From positions 1,398,766 through 1,462,765 of the forward strand of contig BCIJ01000001.1 of the NCBI GenBank assembly GCA_001599935.1: 64,000 nucleotides of DNA. The letters run 5' to 3'. The notes beneath the pieces were generated by a model that worked only from the letters and a program-made list of their open reading frames with translations, ran no database searches and was not told the DNA's origin. The position numbers were made by a program, and so were the translations under genes. This document shows, in pieces, positions 11,644 to 23,596 of the stretch (positions within the stretch are counted from its first letter, which is position 1; each line of letters begins with the position of its first letter). This DNA is from Holtermannia corniformis (taxonomy: Eukaryota > Basidiomycota > Tremellomycetes > Holtermanniales).

Positions 11644-11827
11644 GCTCGGTGCGATCAAGGAAGGCTCTAGCAGTCGAGGCCGAGCCTGTACCATACACGT
11701 AAGCGACACGTGTACTGGCAGCACGCGACGCGTATCAACCACGACGCGTCGAACGCCAAGCTAATGAGAGCAACGCCAAAGTCAAAGTATCCACGTCGGA
11801 CCAGAAAAGACTGACTAGGACGACGTC
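11644..11827. promoter_or_regulatory. Short divergent promoter, small conserved gene and POL1
   Basis: 184 bp between start codons. It contains a cluster of ACGCGT/CGACGCG-like words (gcacgcgacgcgtatcaaccacgacgcgtcg, about 11722-11751). ACGCGT is the MluI cell-cycle box bound by MBF in front of yeast DNA-replication genes, which would suit POL1. MBF control here is inference. Confidence 0.5.
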
Positions 11828-14800
11828 ATGTCGGCCAAGGGTGCAAAGACAGACAGGCTTGCAGCTCTCAGAGCGGCCAGAGCTCGAGGGAGCCGGCTCG
11901 ACCAATGGAAGGTCCGTGACTGGCTGCGTAGGTTCGAGATCGTGCGCTGACAAGCACAGCCTGAAGACAGTGACATCTACGACTCGGTCTCGGACGACCA
12001 GTACAAGGCAATCGTCGGGTCGCGGCTTGATCAGGACGACTTTATCGTGGATGACGACGGAAGCGGATACGTCGATAATGGTCAGGATGACTGGGAGGAC
12101 GAGCGGCGAAGACGGCGTGGCAGTGATGATGACGAGGACGAAGAGAACAGTGACGATGATCGGCGAGGTGGGTCTGATGCACTCGAGCCGCGATACCAGC
12201 TGACACCAAGTAGCGAATAAGAAAAAATCAAAAGCAAAGGCCAAACCCAAGCCTGAGCTGCCAAAGCCCACAATGGCAGACTATCGCCGACCACAAACAA
12301 CCTACCGGCCGCAGGTCTCTGCACTCAACGAACAAGACTTCATGGCCGGCCTCTTGTCATCCGTGACCGCCACGTCGTCTCCACTTGATTCGCGCAAACG
12401 CAAGTCGTCGCCAGATTACCCATTGAACCCATCTTCGGACGGTGCGGATCCGAGCAGTGATGCCAGCTTTTTCGGTGGCGCTTCATCCAAGCGGTTTGGC
12501 ATGGAGAGTGATGACGAGCCGGAATGGATGGGCAAGAAGCAACGTCTCGTCAAGGAGGAGCCTGTCGAGGTCGATGATCTCGACTTTGGGATGGACGTGG
12601 ATGACTTGCCGGGAGATGAGGATGGGGCGGCAGTGACAACCGAGGAGGAAGAGGAAGAGGATGATATGGCGATCAAGCCGATCAAACGCGACCCTTTGAC
12701 AACGCTAGCTCCCAAGACTGGCCCAGCTCGAAAAGCCAATGGCACAGCGACGCTTGCAGCTGCCGCAGCCCGCCGACGAGCTATCAACGCAACGTCCACA
12801 AAGCACATCACGCTTCAACCCAAGCGCGAACCCGAACCCGCACCCGAGCTCGAAAAGCCTAAACTGGTCCTCACAACTCCAACGCAGCGCGCAAAGCCAA
12901 CAGCGCTCTCTTGGCAATCAGTCCAAGACAGTATCGTCACGACCGATGCGTCTGTCGATACCGTCAAGGCTGGCAACTCGACCGTCGAGCCCCTGGAAGG
13001 TGATGGCTCGTTGCGCATGTTTTGGTTCGACTATCTCGAGGTCAACAGTGATCTCCACCTGGTCGGCAAGGTCAAGGATCGGACGACTGATCGCTACGTG
13101 AGCTGCTGCGTCACCATCAAGGGAATCGAGCGAAACCTGTTTGTGCTGCCTCGCAAGATGCGCTTTGGTGAGTACGCTGATTTGTGTTTAATGACGCCGC
13201 TGACGTCGCACAGCTGGAGGCCGCGAGACCGACGACGAAGTCACAAAGACCGACGTCTTCCAAGAGTTCGACTCGTGTCGGCGCAAGGCCGGGATCGAAG
13301 AGTGGAAAGCCAAGTTCGTCCAGCGCAAGTATGCGTTTGAAGACAAGACAGTGCCTCGGGGCGAGCACGAGTGGCTCAAGGTCAAATACCCATTCAGCGG
13401 CAAGTCCATTTCCCCATCGTCGCCAAAGCCAACGGACTGACCGTGCGCAGAACCCGAATTCGACGGCAAGACGACGGGTCAGACGTTCAGCCATGTGTTT
13501 GGCGCGACGGCGACGCCGTTCGAACTGTTTGTGCTCAAACGCAAGGTCATGGGGCCGTGCTGGCTCGAGATCAAGGGTGCCGTCGCGAGCGAGAAGGCTG
13601 TACGTTGAGGCGGATCAACAGGGAGCACCGCTAAGGGATCACAGGCATCGTGGTGCAAAGCCGAATACACCGTATCGGATCCGAAGAACGTCAACCCGTT
13701 CGCCGAGTCTGATGCCACTGCGCCAAAGGACGTGCCGCCTCTGACAGTCATGAGCTTGTCTGCGCGTACAATCGTCAACCACCGCGAGAACAAGACGGAG
13801 ATCTTGTGTGCCACAGCTCGTGTTTGGGAAGGCTGTTAGTATTGACGATGAAGTCACGGACAGCTGACGATACTTAGGCAACATTGATGACCCGGCACCA
13901 ACCGAGAAGCTGCCGAGCTCCGTCTTGACGCTGGTCAGACCGATCGAAAAGTTCCCACCGGGCTTTGAGACGCGCGCAAAGTCGGAGAGATCGCCAATCA
14001 CGCCTGTCAAGGCTGAGCGCGTGCTGCTCAACACTCTGTTGGGTGCGTCCTTTGATCAGCTCTCATCGACAAGCTGACGACGTCGTAGCCAACATTCAAC
14101 GCCATGACCCGGATGTGATTGTCGGCCACAACTTTCTCGGCAGCACCCTTGAAGCTCTGCTGTGGCGGATGAAGGAGCTCAAGGCGGATCACTGGTCCCG
14201 CATCGGCCGGTTCCGGCGCAAAAAGTTCCAGATCGCCAAGGCCAACTCGAATGCCAAACTGCTCACCGGTCGCTTGATTGCCGATCTGTCCAGTGACGCC
14301 GCCAAAGTCGGTCCTTGCGGGAGTGTTGTCAAGAGTGCTAACATGTCCTCAGGGCATGATTCAATCGACTACCTGGTCACTCTCGGAGATGTGTCAAACG
14401 CTGTTGCAGGTCCAGCGCGAGGACATTGACCCCGAGGACACGGCGGGCTACTTTGATGCTTTCGCGGCCGGCCCCGATCGCCTGCTTCACTTTATCCGCC
14501 ACTCTGAAGTCGACGCTTACTTTCAGATGGCGATTGCGTCGCGCGTGCAGATGCTGGCTTTGACAAGACAGCTGACGAATTTGGCTGGTAATGCCTGGTG
14601 AGTGCTGCTTCATCAGCCGGTTTACCGCTGATCACACGAATAACAGGAGCCAGACGCTCAGCGGTGGTCGTGCGATCCGCAACGAGTTCATCCTGTTGCA
14701 CGAGTTCCATCGCCTCAAATACGTTTGCCCAGATCGCGAGGGCTACTTTGACAAGAAGAAGAAGCCTGTCATCGAGGACGTAGAAGATGGCGATGATGCT

Positions 14801-17127
14801 GCGCCGGTCAAGGGCAAAAGACCCAAGTACGCCGGTGGTCTCGTCTTTGAACCCAAGCGTGGACTCTGGGACACATATATCATGGTCATGGACTTCAACT
14901 CGCTATATCCGAGCATCATCCAGGAGTACAACATCGACTTTACGACCGTGGACCGCGAGGACGACGAGGATGTGAGTCGTTCTCGCATCGTCTGATCGAG
15001 ACTTATGAGAAACAGGCCCTTGAAGAAAAGATTCCTGATGTGCCGCAATCCGACGTTGCGCAGGGTGTCCTTCCGCGAATCATTGCAACCCTCGTTGGGC
15101 GCCGACGTCAAGTCAAGGGCTTGATGAAGGACAAATCAGCAGGCACGGCCAAACTGCAGCAGGCGAGTCCATGTGGTATTGCAATCGCGCGCGTTCTCAA
15201 CGTCTTCAGTGGGATATCAAGCAGCAAGCTCTCAAGCTCACGGCCAACTCGATGTACGGTTGTCTTGGTTTCCAAGGCTCGCGGTTCTTCGCGCGGCCAC
15301 TCGCCGCTTTGACCACGTTCAAAGGTCGAGAGATTTTGACTGCTACCAGAGAGCTCGCGGAGAGTCTGCAGCTGGACGTGAGTGCTTTGCAGCGTGGTGA
15401 AGGGTTGTTGTTGACGTCGCCAGGTCGTGTATGGCGACACCGACTCCGTGTTTGTCAACTCCAACGTTACTACCTATCCTGAAGCCGTCAAGATTGCCAA
15501 CGAGTTTAAAAAGCTTGTCAACGATCGCTACAAGCTGCTTGAAATCGATCTCGATGCCATGTTTGAGCGCGTGCTGCTGCTCAACAAGAAGAAGTACGCC
15601 GCTGTCAAGATCGACGACCAAGGAGGCCGAAAGACCGAGGTCAAGGGTTTGGACATGAAGCGCAGAGAGTTCTCCAAGATCTCAAAGGACGCTTCATCGT
15701 GAGTCGGCCCGAGGTCGAAGGAAGCAGTACTCACGCTAGCAGTGCGGTCCTCAACCAGATTCTCTCCGGCGAGGCGACGGAAAATGTCGTCACGCAGATA
15801 CACGACTTCTTGACTGGTCTTGGGGAGGCAGTGCGAGAAGGCAAGGTGCCGATGGACGACTTCATCATCTTCAAGGTGCGTGGCTAGCAAAGCATCTGGT
15901 GACGGACTAACCAAGCCATGCAGCGTCTTGGCAAGGACCCCTCAGCATACCCGGATGCCAAGTCGCAACCGCATGTCCAAGTCGCATTGCGCATGAAGCA
16001 AAAGGGAATCAGCGCGAGGGCCCACGACGTCATCCCGTACATCATCTGTCTCGGTGCAGACGGCAAGACATCCAAGTCTGCTGCAGCGGACAAGGCATTC
16101 CACCCCGACGAGATCCGACGGCAAGGGTCAGACTTGCGCATAGGTCGGTCTCCTTGTCTCTATGATGTCCACGCTGACAAGGACAGATTACGAGTTTTAC
16201 TTGGATAACCAGATCTTGCAGCCCATTCTCAGACTTTGCGACTCTATCGAGGGCACCGACCGCTCACGGCTCGCCGAATGTCTAGGTATGCCAAGATAGT
16301 GGGCGAGCTGAGCATGCTGACGTGTATAGGTCTTGACCCGGCGCGTTATCGGGTGCAAACCGCTGGTGACATCGTCGAGCGCGAGTTCTTCACGTTCGAG
16401 TCGCAAATATCGGACAAAGAGCGGTTCAAGGATGCCGACCCTTTCACTTTGAGGTGTCCCGCCTGCGAAGCAACATTCCAGTTCGAAGGTCTGCTGGAAG
16501 ACACTGTGAGCGGTTCGCAGCGCATGCGGGAGCCAAGCTGATACTTTACAGGCCAACATGATCCGAACGTCGGGTGTCCACTGCCCAGGCTGCGAGTCTG
16601 CCTTCTCCACAGCATCAATGGCTGTGCAGCTTGACAACGGCATCCGCGAGCACATCTCCCGCTACTATCTTGGTTGGACAGTGTGCGATGGCGATGGCTG
16701 TGGCAGTCGAACGCGGATGATGTCAGTCTATGGTCGTAGGTGTATGGGTCTTGAAAAGCCGGGTTGCAAGGGGACGGTGAAGCTCGAGGTACGTTGCCCA
16801 CCACGCTGTACATTGGTGCTGACTCGGACAGTATTCTGACTCGATGCTGTACAACCAGCTGTTGTTCTACCTCTCGCTGTTTGACGTCGACAAGGTGCTG
16901 GCGTCCTCCAAGGGCCTTGCGCGGTATGGTGAGCTTTGCAAACATTGGCGCCTGCGAGTCTCGTACTGATACGTCGACCAACAGAGGAGCTAAGCACGGT
17001 CGTCAGCTACAACCGAGACACCTTTGGGATACTCAGCACACTCGCCAACCGGTACCTCGACAAGTGCGGCCGGCGCTACGTCGACATGCAGGGACTTTTT
17101 GGGTTCATGGAGAAGATCAAACTATGA
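11828..17127 (+). CDS. POL1: DNA polymerase alpha catalytic subunit
   Basis: Family-B replicative polymerase of the Pol alpha-primase complex, extending RNA primers in the nucleus. The start gives [20 protein letters not shown], followed by the Pol alpha N-terminal region ([19 protein letters not shown]) and an acidic/basic disordered stretch. The inactive exonuclease-like domain follows ([20 protein letters not shown]). Polymerase motifs are intact: motif [21 protein letters not shown] (about 14887), motif [20 protein letters not shown] (about 15236), motif [12 protein letters not shown] (about 15424). The C-terminal module has paired cysteines ([10 protein letters not shown] at 16456; CPGCESAFS at 16581; further Cys at 16685-16770), fitting the two zinc sites that bind the B subunit. 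The stop is at 17125-17127. About 1,500 aa and some 17 short introns. It converges on MCM10 with 69 bp between stop codons. Confidence 0.96.
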
Positions 17128-17196
17128 TGAACTTGCATTCTAGGTTGCATGTACAACAATGTGTATAGTACAGATGTAGATGCCATGCGACGAACA

Positions 17197-19560
17197 TTAC
17201 GAATCTTCGTCCGAGTCTAGGTCGATCAAGTCGGAAGATGGGTTCATGCTAGCAAGGAATGCAGCAGGGGCGGCGCCAGTTTTCAAGTCGGTACGCTGTG
17301 ACGGGCGAGGAGCTTTTGCGGTAGCTTGCGGGACTGGAGCTACAACTCCCGAGCGTACTTTGACGCCAGGCATGCGACCAAGTTTGAGAGGTTTGTGTTG
17401 CTGCAGCGCCATGATCGACTCGATCTGCAGTGCTGTTAGTCTAGTCAGTGGGCGTAGTCTCTGCACGTACGCGCTTCTTGGCAGCCTCGGCCGACTCGCC
17501 GATATTCGCAGCCGAGCCTCTGACCGTCGGGTTGAAGCCGATCCGGCGCACGGCCTCGACGGAGAACGGCCGTTTCACGTCCGTGTCCTCCTCGGTGTCC
17601 TGCGTTGGCGGTCCTTTGCCCGCTGCCGTCCGAGCCGCCTTGAGGTACTTGGCTCCCATGCTGCCATTCTTGCCCTCTTTCTCCAGAAGCCGCTGGAGAT
17701 CCATCTCGGCCTCTTTCTCCTCCCGTTTCCGCTTCTCTCGGGCAGCTTTGCCCCGCCCGAACTGCTCTGCGATGGGCTCGGGCTCGAAGCGACCCGACTT
17801 GCCATCCGAGATGACGTTACCACCGACAACATAGGTTGCGCCTCCGCCGCCATTGTCAAGATTGGATGGGGCTGAACGCATATTGTTGCGCGGCAGCAAG
17901 CCAAACTTGCGGCTCGGGTCAAACTCGCCTTTGCCGGTGCCGCCGCTACCGAATCTGGCTCCACCTCTGGTGGACGCAGGCTGTCGGCCGCGCATACTCT
18001 GACGGGATCCGACGCCAAGCGCAAACGTGTTGGTACTGCACATGATCAGCAGGCATCGACAAGAGAGACAGCCAAGTACTTGGAGGAGAACTCGGCGCGT
18101 CCGTTGCGGCCCTCCTTGACTGCGTTCTGCAGATGAAAGTCACAAACAGGCCCCACGCGGCTGCGAGGGTTAGCTTCTACAGGGAGCTTGTATCACTTAC
18201 CTGTCCACCCAAGCCTTGCACCGATTGCCATCCTTGCGAATGGCTTTGCACACGCCGAGATCCCTCGCCTGGCCGATCAATGTCACGGCGTCTGCTGAGT
18301 TTGGCACAAGAGCCAATGGTAGATTCAGTGGGTGCGGATTGACTCCGCTCTGTTATTGGATCAGCATCGTCGATGACCAACCTGCAAACACACCTTCATC
18401 GGGCGCAGGATCTTGGGGTTGAGGATGGCCACGACCGAGCCTACAGTCACATTCCCCCACTTTTCGAATGCACCGCCGGAACCGCCTGTGTACCTTTTGC
18501 CCTCCTTGAGTGTTCTGACGCTCTCCGCCTCAAACATGAGTAGCTTGAGCAGGGCGTCACCCGATGAGGATGATCCCTTGTTTCGTGGCGGCAGCGAGCA
18601 CAATGTCAAGCTGATGAACTTGCGCCGCTTCTTGGGCTTACGCTTATCGCCGTGCGTGTCGTGCTTGGCTTTGTCCTCCTGTTCAGACACAGCGCCATCG
18701 TCATCCTCGTCCTCATCGTTTCCGCCTTGCGGTTTGCCATCTTCACCCGATGTTACACGAATGTCTGAGCGCTCGGCGACGACAGCGATTGTGACGAAAT
18801 CGCCGTCAAGGGGCACGTCGTACGTCTTGCCGTCCCGACTGAGCCGAATGACAGAGTATAGCAGTGAAGGAGTGAGAAAGTATCGCGCCTCAAGGTGGGC
18901 TTGTAGCAGCGAGTGGGATAGCTGGCGCTTACTGCACGAGTGAGCTTGGGCTAGCCATGCGTAGTCGACTTACGCAAGGCGGATACCTGAGTTCGGTTCG
19001 ACGGCAAGCCACTCGTTGAGCCCTTCAGTGTCGAGACCGAATTGTTTGGGCCCGAGCTCGAGCTTGTGCTTGATAGTAAGCGAATCGTGATCGCGTTCGC
19101 TGTGTTCCCAGTTGGCCTCTTGGCCATCTTCTGCCTCGACCTTTACTTCGCGTTTGACCACACGCTCGGTGAAGCTGGTCGAACGGTCCACAGGTGCTAC
19201 GGGGCGCTGGCGAGGGGTCGCAGCTTTCGATGCCGAGAGTGACGTTGCGAGAGCAGATGGCCGAGGTCGGAGCTCTTGGGGAGTGAAGAGAGGCGGTTGG
19301 CTCGGCTTTGCAGATGCCTTGGCAGTCACTGCTTCTTTCGTGATCGCTGGGAAAGGTTCATACATGCACGATCGTCATAGCGGCCACTCACACTTGACCG
19401 CAGTCTTCTTGGCTGGACTGGCTCCAACAAGTATCTTGGCCTGCTCTTTCGCCTCGGCTAGACGGGTTGCCTCCCTCTTCGACACCAGGCCCTCCTCCTC
19501 TGCCTCTAGCTGAGCTATCTGTGCTCTCAACACTGCGATCCGTGAGCTTTCAGCGTCCAT
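17197..19560 (-). CDS. MCM10: DNA replication factor Mcm10
   Basis: Scaffold of the replication fork that activates the CMG helicase and binds and stabilises Pol alpha. The N-terminus at 19560 is a coiled coil (MDAESSRIAVLRAQIAQLEA). A Lys/Ser-rich linker follows, then the OB-fold region (SVIRLSRDGKTYDVPLDGDF, VTVGSVVAILNPKILRPMK, ALVPNSADAVTLIGQARDLG). Directly after it comes the diagnostic Mcm10 zinc finger C-x9-C-x11-C-x2-H (CKAIRKDGNRCKAW, then VCDFHLQNAVKEG), split by an intron at about 18170-18193. The C-terminal part is Gly/Lys-rich with a charged helix (REKRKREEKEAEMDLQRLLE) and ends DLIDLDSDEDS, a possible SUMO-interacting motif. The stop is at 17197-17199. The OB-fold carries an acidic insertion (NDEDEDDDGAVSEQ). 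Neighbour POL1 encodes its known partner. Confidence 0.93.
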
Positions 19561-19844
19561 CGTTGCAATGTGCTAAGTGGCTAGGTTGACTTTAGAGACG
19601 CGTCGAGAGCAGCGGCACGTGACGATCGTGGCCGTGGCACTAGTGTCTTAGTAAGGACATGACAGGTCTATGGCAGCTGGATAATGAGATTGAGGGGCAG
19701 GGTGGATGTGCGCCATTGCGTACTTACTGCACCGTACAGAAGAGCGACGCTGCATCGATCATTTTGCTGCATCAATCATTTTGTGAGGAAAGTCGCCGGA
19801 AATGACATCGGAACATGACAGACCTGGGTACTCAAATTTCGTAT

Positions 19845-19934
19845 GGTCAGATGGCCGAGCGGTCTAAGGCGCTAGCTTAAGGTCATTTGATCCGCTAGTC
19901 GTAACAGGCGTGGGTTCGAATCCCACTCTGATCA
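19845..19934 (+). tRNA. tRNA-Leu (anticodon AAG) with 10-nt intron
   Basis: The acceptor stem GGTCAGA (19845-19851) pairs with TCTGATC (19927-19933); discriminator A at 19934. D stem GCC/GGC; anticodon stem CTAGC/GCTAG (19872-19876, 19894-19898). The loop gives TTAAGGC once a 10-nt intron (19883-19892) between positions 37 and 38 is removed, so the anticodon is AAG (19879-19881). An 11-nt variable arm fits a type II (Leu) tRNA. T arm GTGGG-TTCGAAT-CCCAC. The internal boxes are intact (TGGCCGAGCGG; GGTTCGAATCC). Confidence 0.95.
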
Positions 19935-19940
19935 GTAATG

Positions 19941-19958
19941 TTTTTTGCTTTTTTTTTC
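19941..19958 (+). terminator. RNA polymerase III terminator of the tRNA gene
   Basis: A run of six T (19941-19946) and a run of nine T (about 19950-19958) begin 6 nt after the tRNA 3' end, the usual Pol III stop signal with a backup. Confidence 0.85.
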
Positions 19959-20196
19959 CCGACCCGGTTTTATAGTCGGTCCCTGTAGAATCACTTCGTG
20001 AAACCGGATTGCCGTTGCCGTAAAGTGTTCGGTTGTTATCCAGGAGCAGGTGATGACTTGTCACAAAAGCTCTTGCTCCGAGCTGTGCTATTTCGTTCCT
20101 CCCTTCCGTCAAGCTACGGGGAGGCAGTACAGTTAGAGACAGAACTGTGATGTTTCTCAATAGTAGTTTCACGTTCACCCCTAGCATTATATGTCA

Positions 20197-23044
20197 TCAA
20201 GCTACGGGCCCGTCTGCCTTTGTCATTGGCCATTGAGCACTCGAGTCGGGCGTCACGGGCGTGACGAGGTGCTGCAGGTGATCATCGCTACCCTGCTCCT
20301 CCTCGTGCAGAGGAAAATCCCAAGCGGCATCGTCAAGCGCATCCGCAGCGCTCGACGCTTCGTCCTCCGTGTCTTCAGCAAGCCTGCGCAGATTGTGCGT
20401 GTACGCCCTCGAGACGATAGCTTCGTGAACCGAGTTGTGCTGAGACGCCGAAAAATCGGATGAGACGGTTGAAAGGAAAGATTGGCGATCCAGCGAGACA
20501 TCACCCTTGTGCGTGTCTGGCCATACGGGGCTGCCTGAGCGCGACGAGGCGGGTGAACTGCGTGACTCGCACGCAGAAACAGGGAGGGAGTAATGAGATG
20601 CTGGACCGTGAGCCGGTCGTGAGGGGGATGGATAGTACTTTGGCGGCATACCGAACATCTCCTCGATTGGTGGTGGAGACATGTCAGCGTGGCCCAAGCT
20701 TGACGCAAGCGTAGGCGATCGCGGGGCATCGGGACGGTCGATTGCAAACGTGTTGCTGCGACTCAAGCCCATCGGTACGCCAAAGCTCTCTGTCAACGCA
20801 CGCGCTCGTCCCGGAACAGCACACAGCTCGGTCCGCGGACCGTCATCACTCGAGATTGATACGGTCGAGCTAGAGCTGGCGATACGTAGTGACGTTGATC
20901 GTGGCGACGGCCTGCTCTCTTCTGCAGAGCTTCGGGAGGTTTCTGGCTGTGCCCCGAACGAGCGACCGTCTAGAGACGTGCGAGGCGACAGAGTCCCGTC
21001 AAGGGAAAAGGCAGTGGGTGTAGGATCTACGTGTCGGGAGTAGCGTGATTTGGCTTTGGTGTTGGACGGTGGAGGTGGAGAAAGAGGGGTGGGAATTGTG
21101 GTCATTGGCTGCAAACCCGGCTGAGCACTTGGAGTGCCAGCTTGAATGACAAAGTCCAAAATCGGCTCAGAGTCGGATACCTTGCGCAGTGGGACGTCAT
21201 TGTCGCTGATGTACTTTGGCACAGGGATCCGGTTTGTGACCGATGCGCCCGAAGTGTGCCGAGAAGGTGAAGGAGGTGGGAGCAGGATGTTTTGTGTAGA
21301 GCCATGTGCTCGTTCGTTTGCCGCATTGGAGGACGCAGCACCAGGCTGCTCGCCAAGTGCATTGAGTAGACCGGTCGCCCAGCCCTCGCCGTCGTCCGCA
21401 CCGACTTTGAGATCACGGAACCCCTTGAGTTGCACCGATAGTCGCGGCCCCTTTTGTTTTCTTTCCGTCTCGGTCGGTGTGTCCTCGGCTATGACTGGCG
21501 AAGTCGGTTGGGAATTACTGTTGGACGTAATCGAGCACTTTGTGGGGCTGCTTGAGCTTACACTTGACGAACGGCCACTTGAGCTGCTTGCGCGGTGCTT
21601 GTGGCGGAGCGCACCCCAAGCTGATGGCGCGCCTGACTTGGCGGCGCCATCCTCGACTTGGGCCAAGTTTCGCTCGTCATTCGTGACCCTACCGGTTGGT
21701 GTCGACGAGGCACGAAGTCGTTCGCGATGACCAGTGTCCAGTCCGTTCAGTGTAGGTGCTAGCAAGGGACTGCGGCGCCTGCCCTCGATTACGTTGCTCC
21801 GCAAGTCGCCCTCTGTCCGACTGGCGACGATAGACAGAGGCGGAGCCGACCCTTGTCGCTGCTTGCGGCGTGCCGCAGTGATCAGCATCAAGTCTTGATC
21901 GGTCAAGCCTTGTGTACGCAGCGCCTCCAGCCATGGCGGTGGGAGCCCTTGCAAGTCGTGCGACACATGCAATTCGTGCTGAGAGCATGTCAGCACACGA
22001 CAAGCTACCTTACAGCACGCACCTCGACGTTGTATGGCAGACCAATTCCCGCATCCGCGTCTAGCCCTTCGTCTCGCCGCGGCGTGCGCGTCCTGCTGAC
22101 ACTTCCGCTACCTCGTGTCGAGACAGCATCGATACTCTCCCAGTCCTCGCCAATGGACCCCATGCTGCCCAAGTCTGCCAACGCCGAAGAGCTCGTCGTC
22201 CTGGATACATTGCGCTTGCCGCGACCCCGTGTACCGATATCGTTGTCACTGGCGTTACGTCGCATCACGCTTGGGAGGCGGCCCAGCAGCGCAGATGGCC
22301 GCTTTGCGTGTGACCCGCCGGCAACCGCCTGCAATGTCGGAGCGGTCTCCGTCGATTTGCCGCGCAGTCCAAGCATCTTCCTGCCGCTCCAACTAGACTT
22401 CTTTCTGAGCGCAGTCCCGTTCTGAGATGCGCCGTCGCCGTCTGCGAGAGGAACAGACATGACCGACGCTGGAGGCGGGCCGCGATCCGACACCGAGCGA
22501 TAGCGTCCGAAGGACTCCGTTGTCGGTGTGCTTTCGTTCGAGTGCAGATATGGCTGCGAGGTGGAGGCTGTGATTGGACTGAACAGGTCTGCCGGCTGCG
22601 AGATTGTCATTATTGAGCTCTGTGGCGAGTGACGGGTGAACGACGTTGGAGATTGCGTATGTGCTCGCCAGGAGTTTGGCCTGTTGCGGCAACGGTGATC
22701 TCGATCAGCATGGCGTAAAAGGGTCTTCGCACAGCCACTCACAGTGTCCGCACTTGGTCGACATCAGACTGTTGCATTCCCATCTCATCCAGTTCCGCAG
22801 GGACGCACGGTAGCACCTTGTCCCGGCTGTATGCACTGCTGTGCGCTGTCGAGACCGTGTTCACTGATAAAGTCGAGCTGTACGGTAGCACACCTTGCGT
22901 CATCTTAGGCGTCCTTTCGCTGCCATCACCCGCGTCGCTACTCTTGCTGCGCCCGAAAGTGGCATACAGGCTGCCGCTGGGCGAGATCGGGGAAGGGCAG
23001 GACCCAAAGGGGGCCGTCGAAGGCCGGGGCGCGGGTGGTGACAT
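20197..23044 (-). CDS. CRIB/p21-Rho-binding domain protein without kinase
   Basis: Likely effector or scaffold of Cdc42/Rac in polarity signalling. Three exons are readable. Exon 1 (23044 to about 22747) is Ser/Pro-rich; exon 2 (about 22682-22022) is Ser/Thr-rich with basic patches and ends GIGLPYNVE; exon 3 (21973-20197) begins HELHVSHDLQGLPPPWLEAL. Together IGLPYNVEHELHVSHD and GLPPPW form a CRIB/PBD core (H-x2-HV-x-HD ... GLP-x2-W), followed by a helix (QGLTDQDLMLITAARRKQRQ). The remaining 550 or so residues are low-complexity Ser/Pro/Arg with no kinase motifs. It ends WPMTKADGPVA at 20197. About 920 aa. An untranslated or short coding exon upstream of 23044 is possible, because the frame is open to an AG at about 23094. 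Confidence 0.78.
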
Positions 23045-23596
23045 GCCTGTTTGGCCACCGCGAGACAGCCCAGTGTAGTTGAGAGAAGGTGTCTGTCACA
23101 GCAGATCAGCCTGATGGGTGCAAGCTAACAAGAAGTGAGTTGGTGACAACAATGACGGTCAGGTCGATTGATCGCCCGTGTCCCTTTGAGTTTACCCCTT
23201 GTTCCCACATGCACGGTTCACAAATGGCATGCTTGTCTCCCGGGCGTGAGTGGCTATTCATGCATAAGCTTCCAGCTGATGTCCTGAGAGCTCTCCAGAT
23301 AGCCAGAACGGTGTGGTTGCCATGCATCTCGCGGTCGCCATGCTGGCGGTCATCCATTGGCCATGGATAGGGGTGCTCTTCTCTCGATGGTTGGCACGTG
23401 GAACAGATAGCTCGAACTTCCTGAACGTTCCAGCGAAGGATGGGGATGAGCTCAAGTCGGCGTGGTCTGAACTGTAGCGATGCGAGTGGGGCCGACGAGA
23501 CGACTTCATGATTGATGTCGGATTGTGGAACCAAACAATGCCGGCACAGATAGTATACAATCTCATGGCGTGATACAGGTGGGTAACAAGGGCTCT

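Noticed and set aside
12416..12811. 131-codon open frame on the minus strand, Ser-rich
   Set aside because: It is the antisense shadow of the acidic N-terminal region of POL1; poly-Ser comes from GAG/GAA repeats read backwards.
13965..14429. Several 60-150-codon frames overlapping POL1 exons
   Set aside because: They read through introns or in other frames of the polymerase; the motif order of Pol alpha fixes the true frame.
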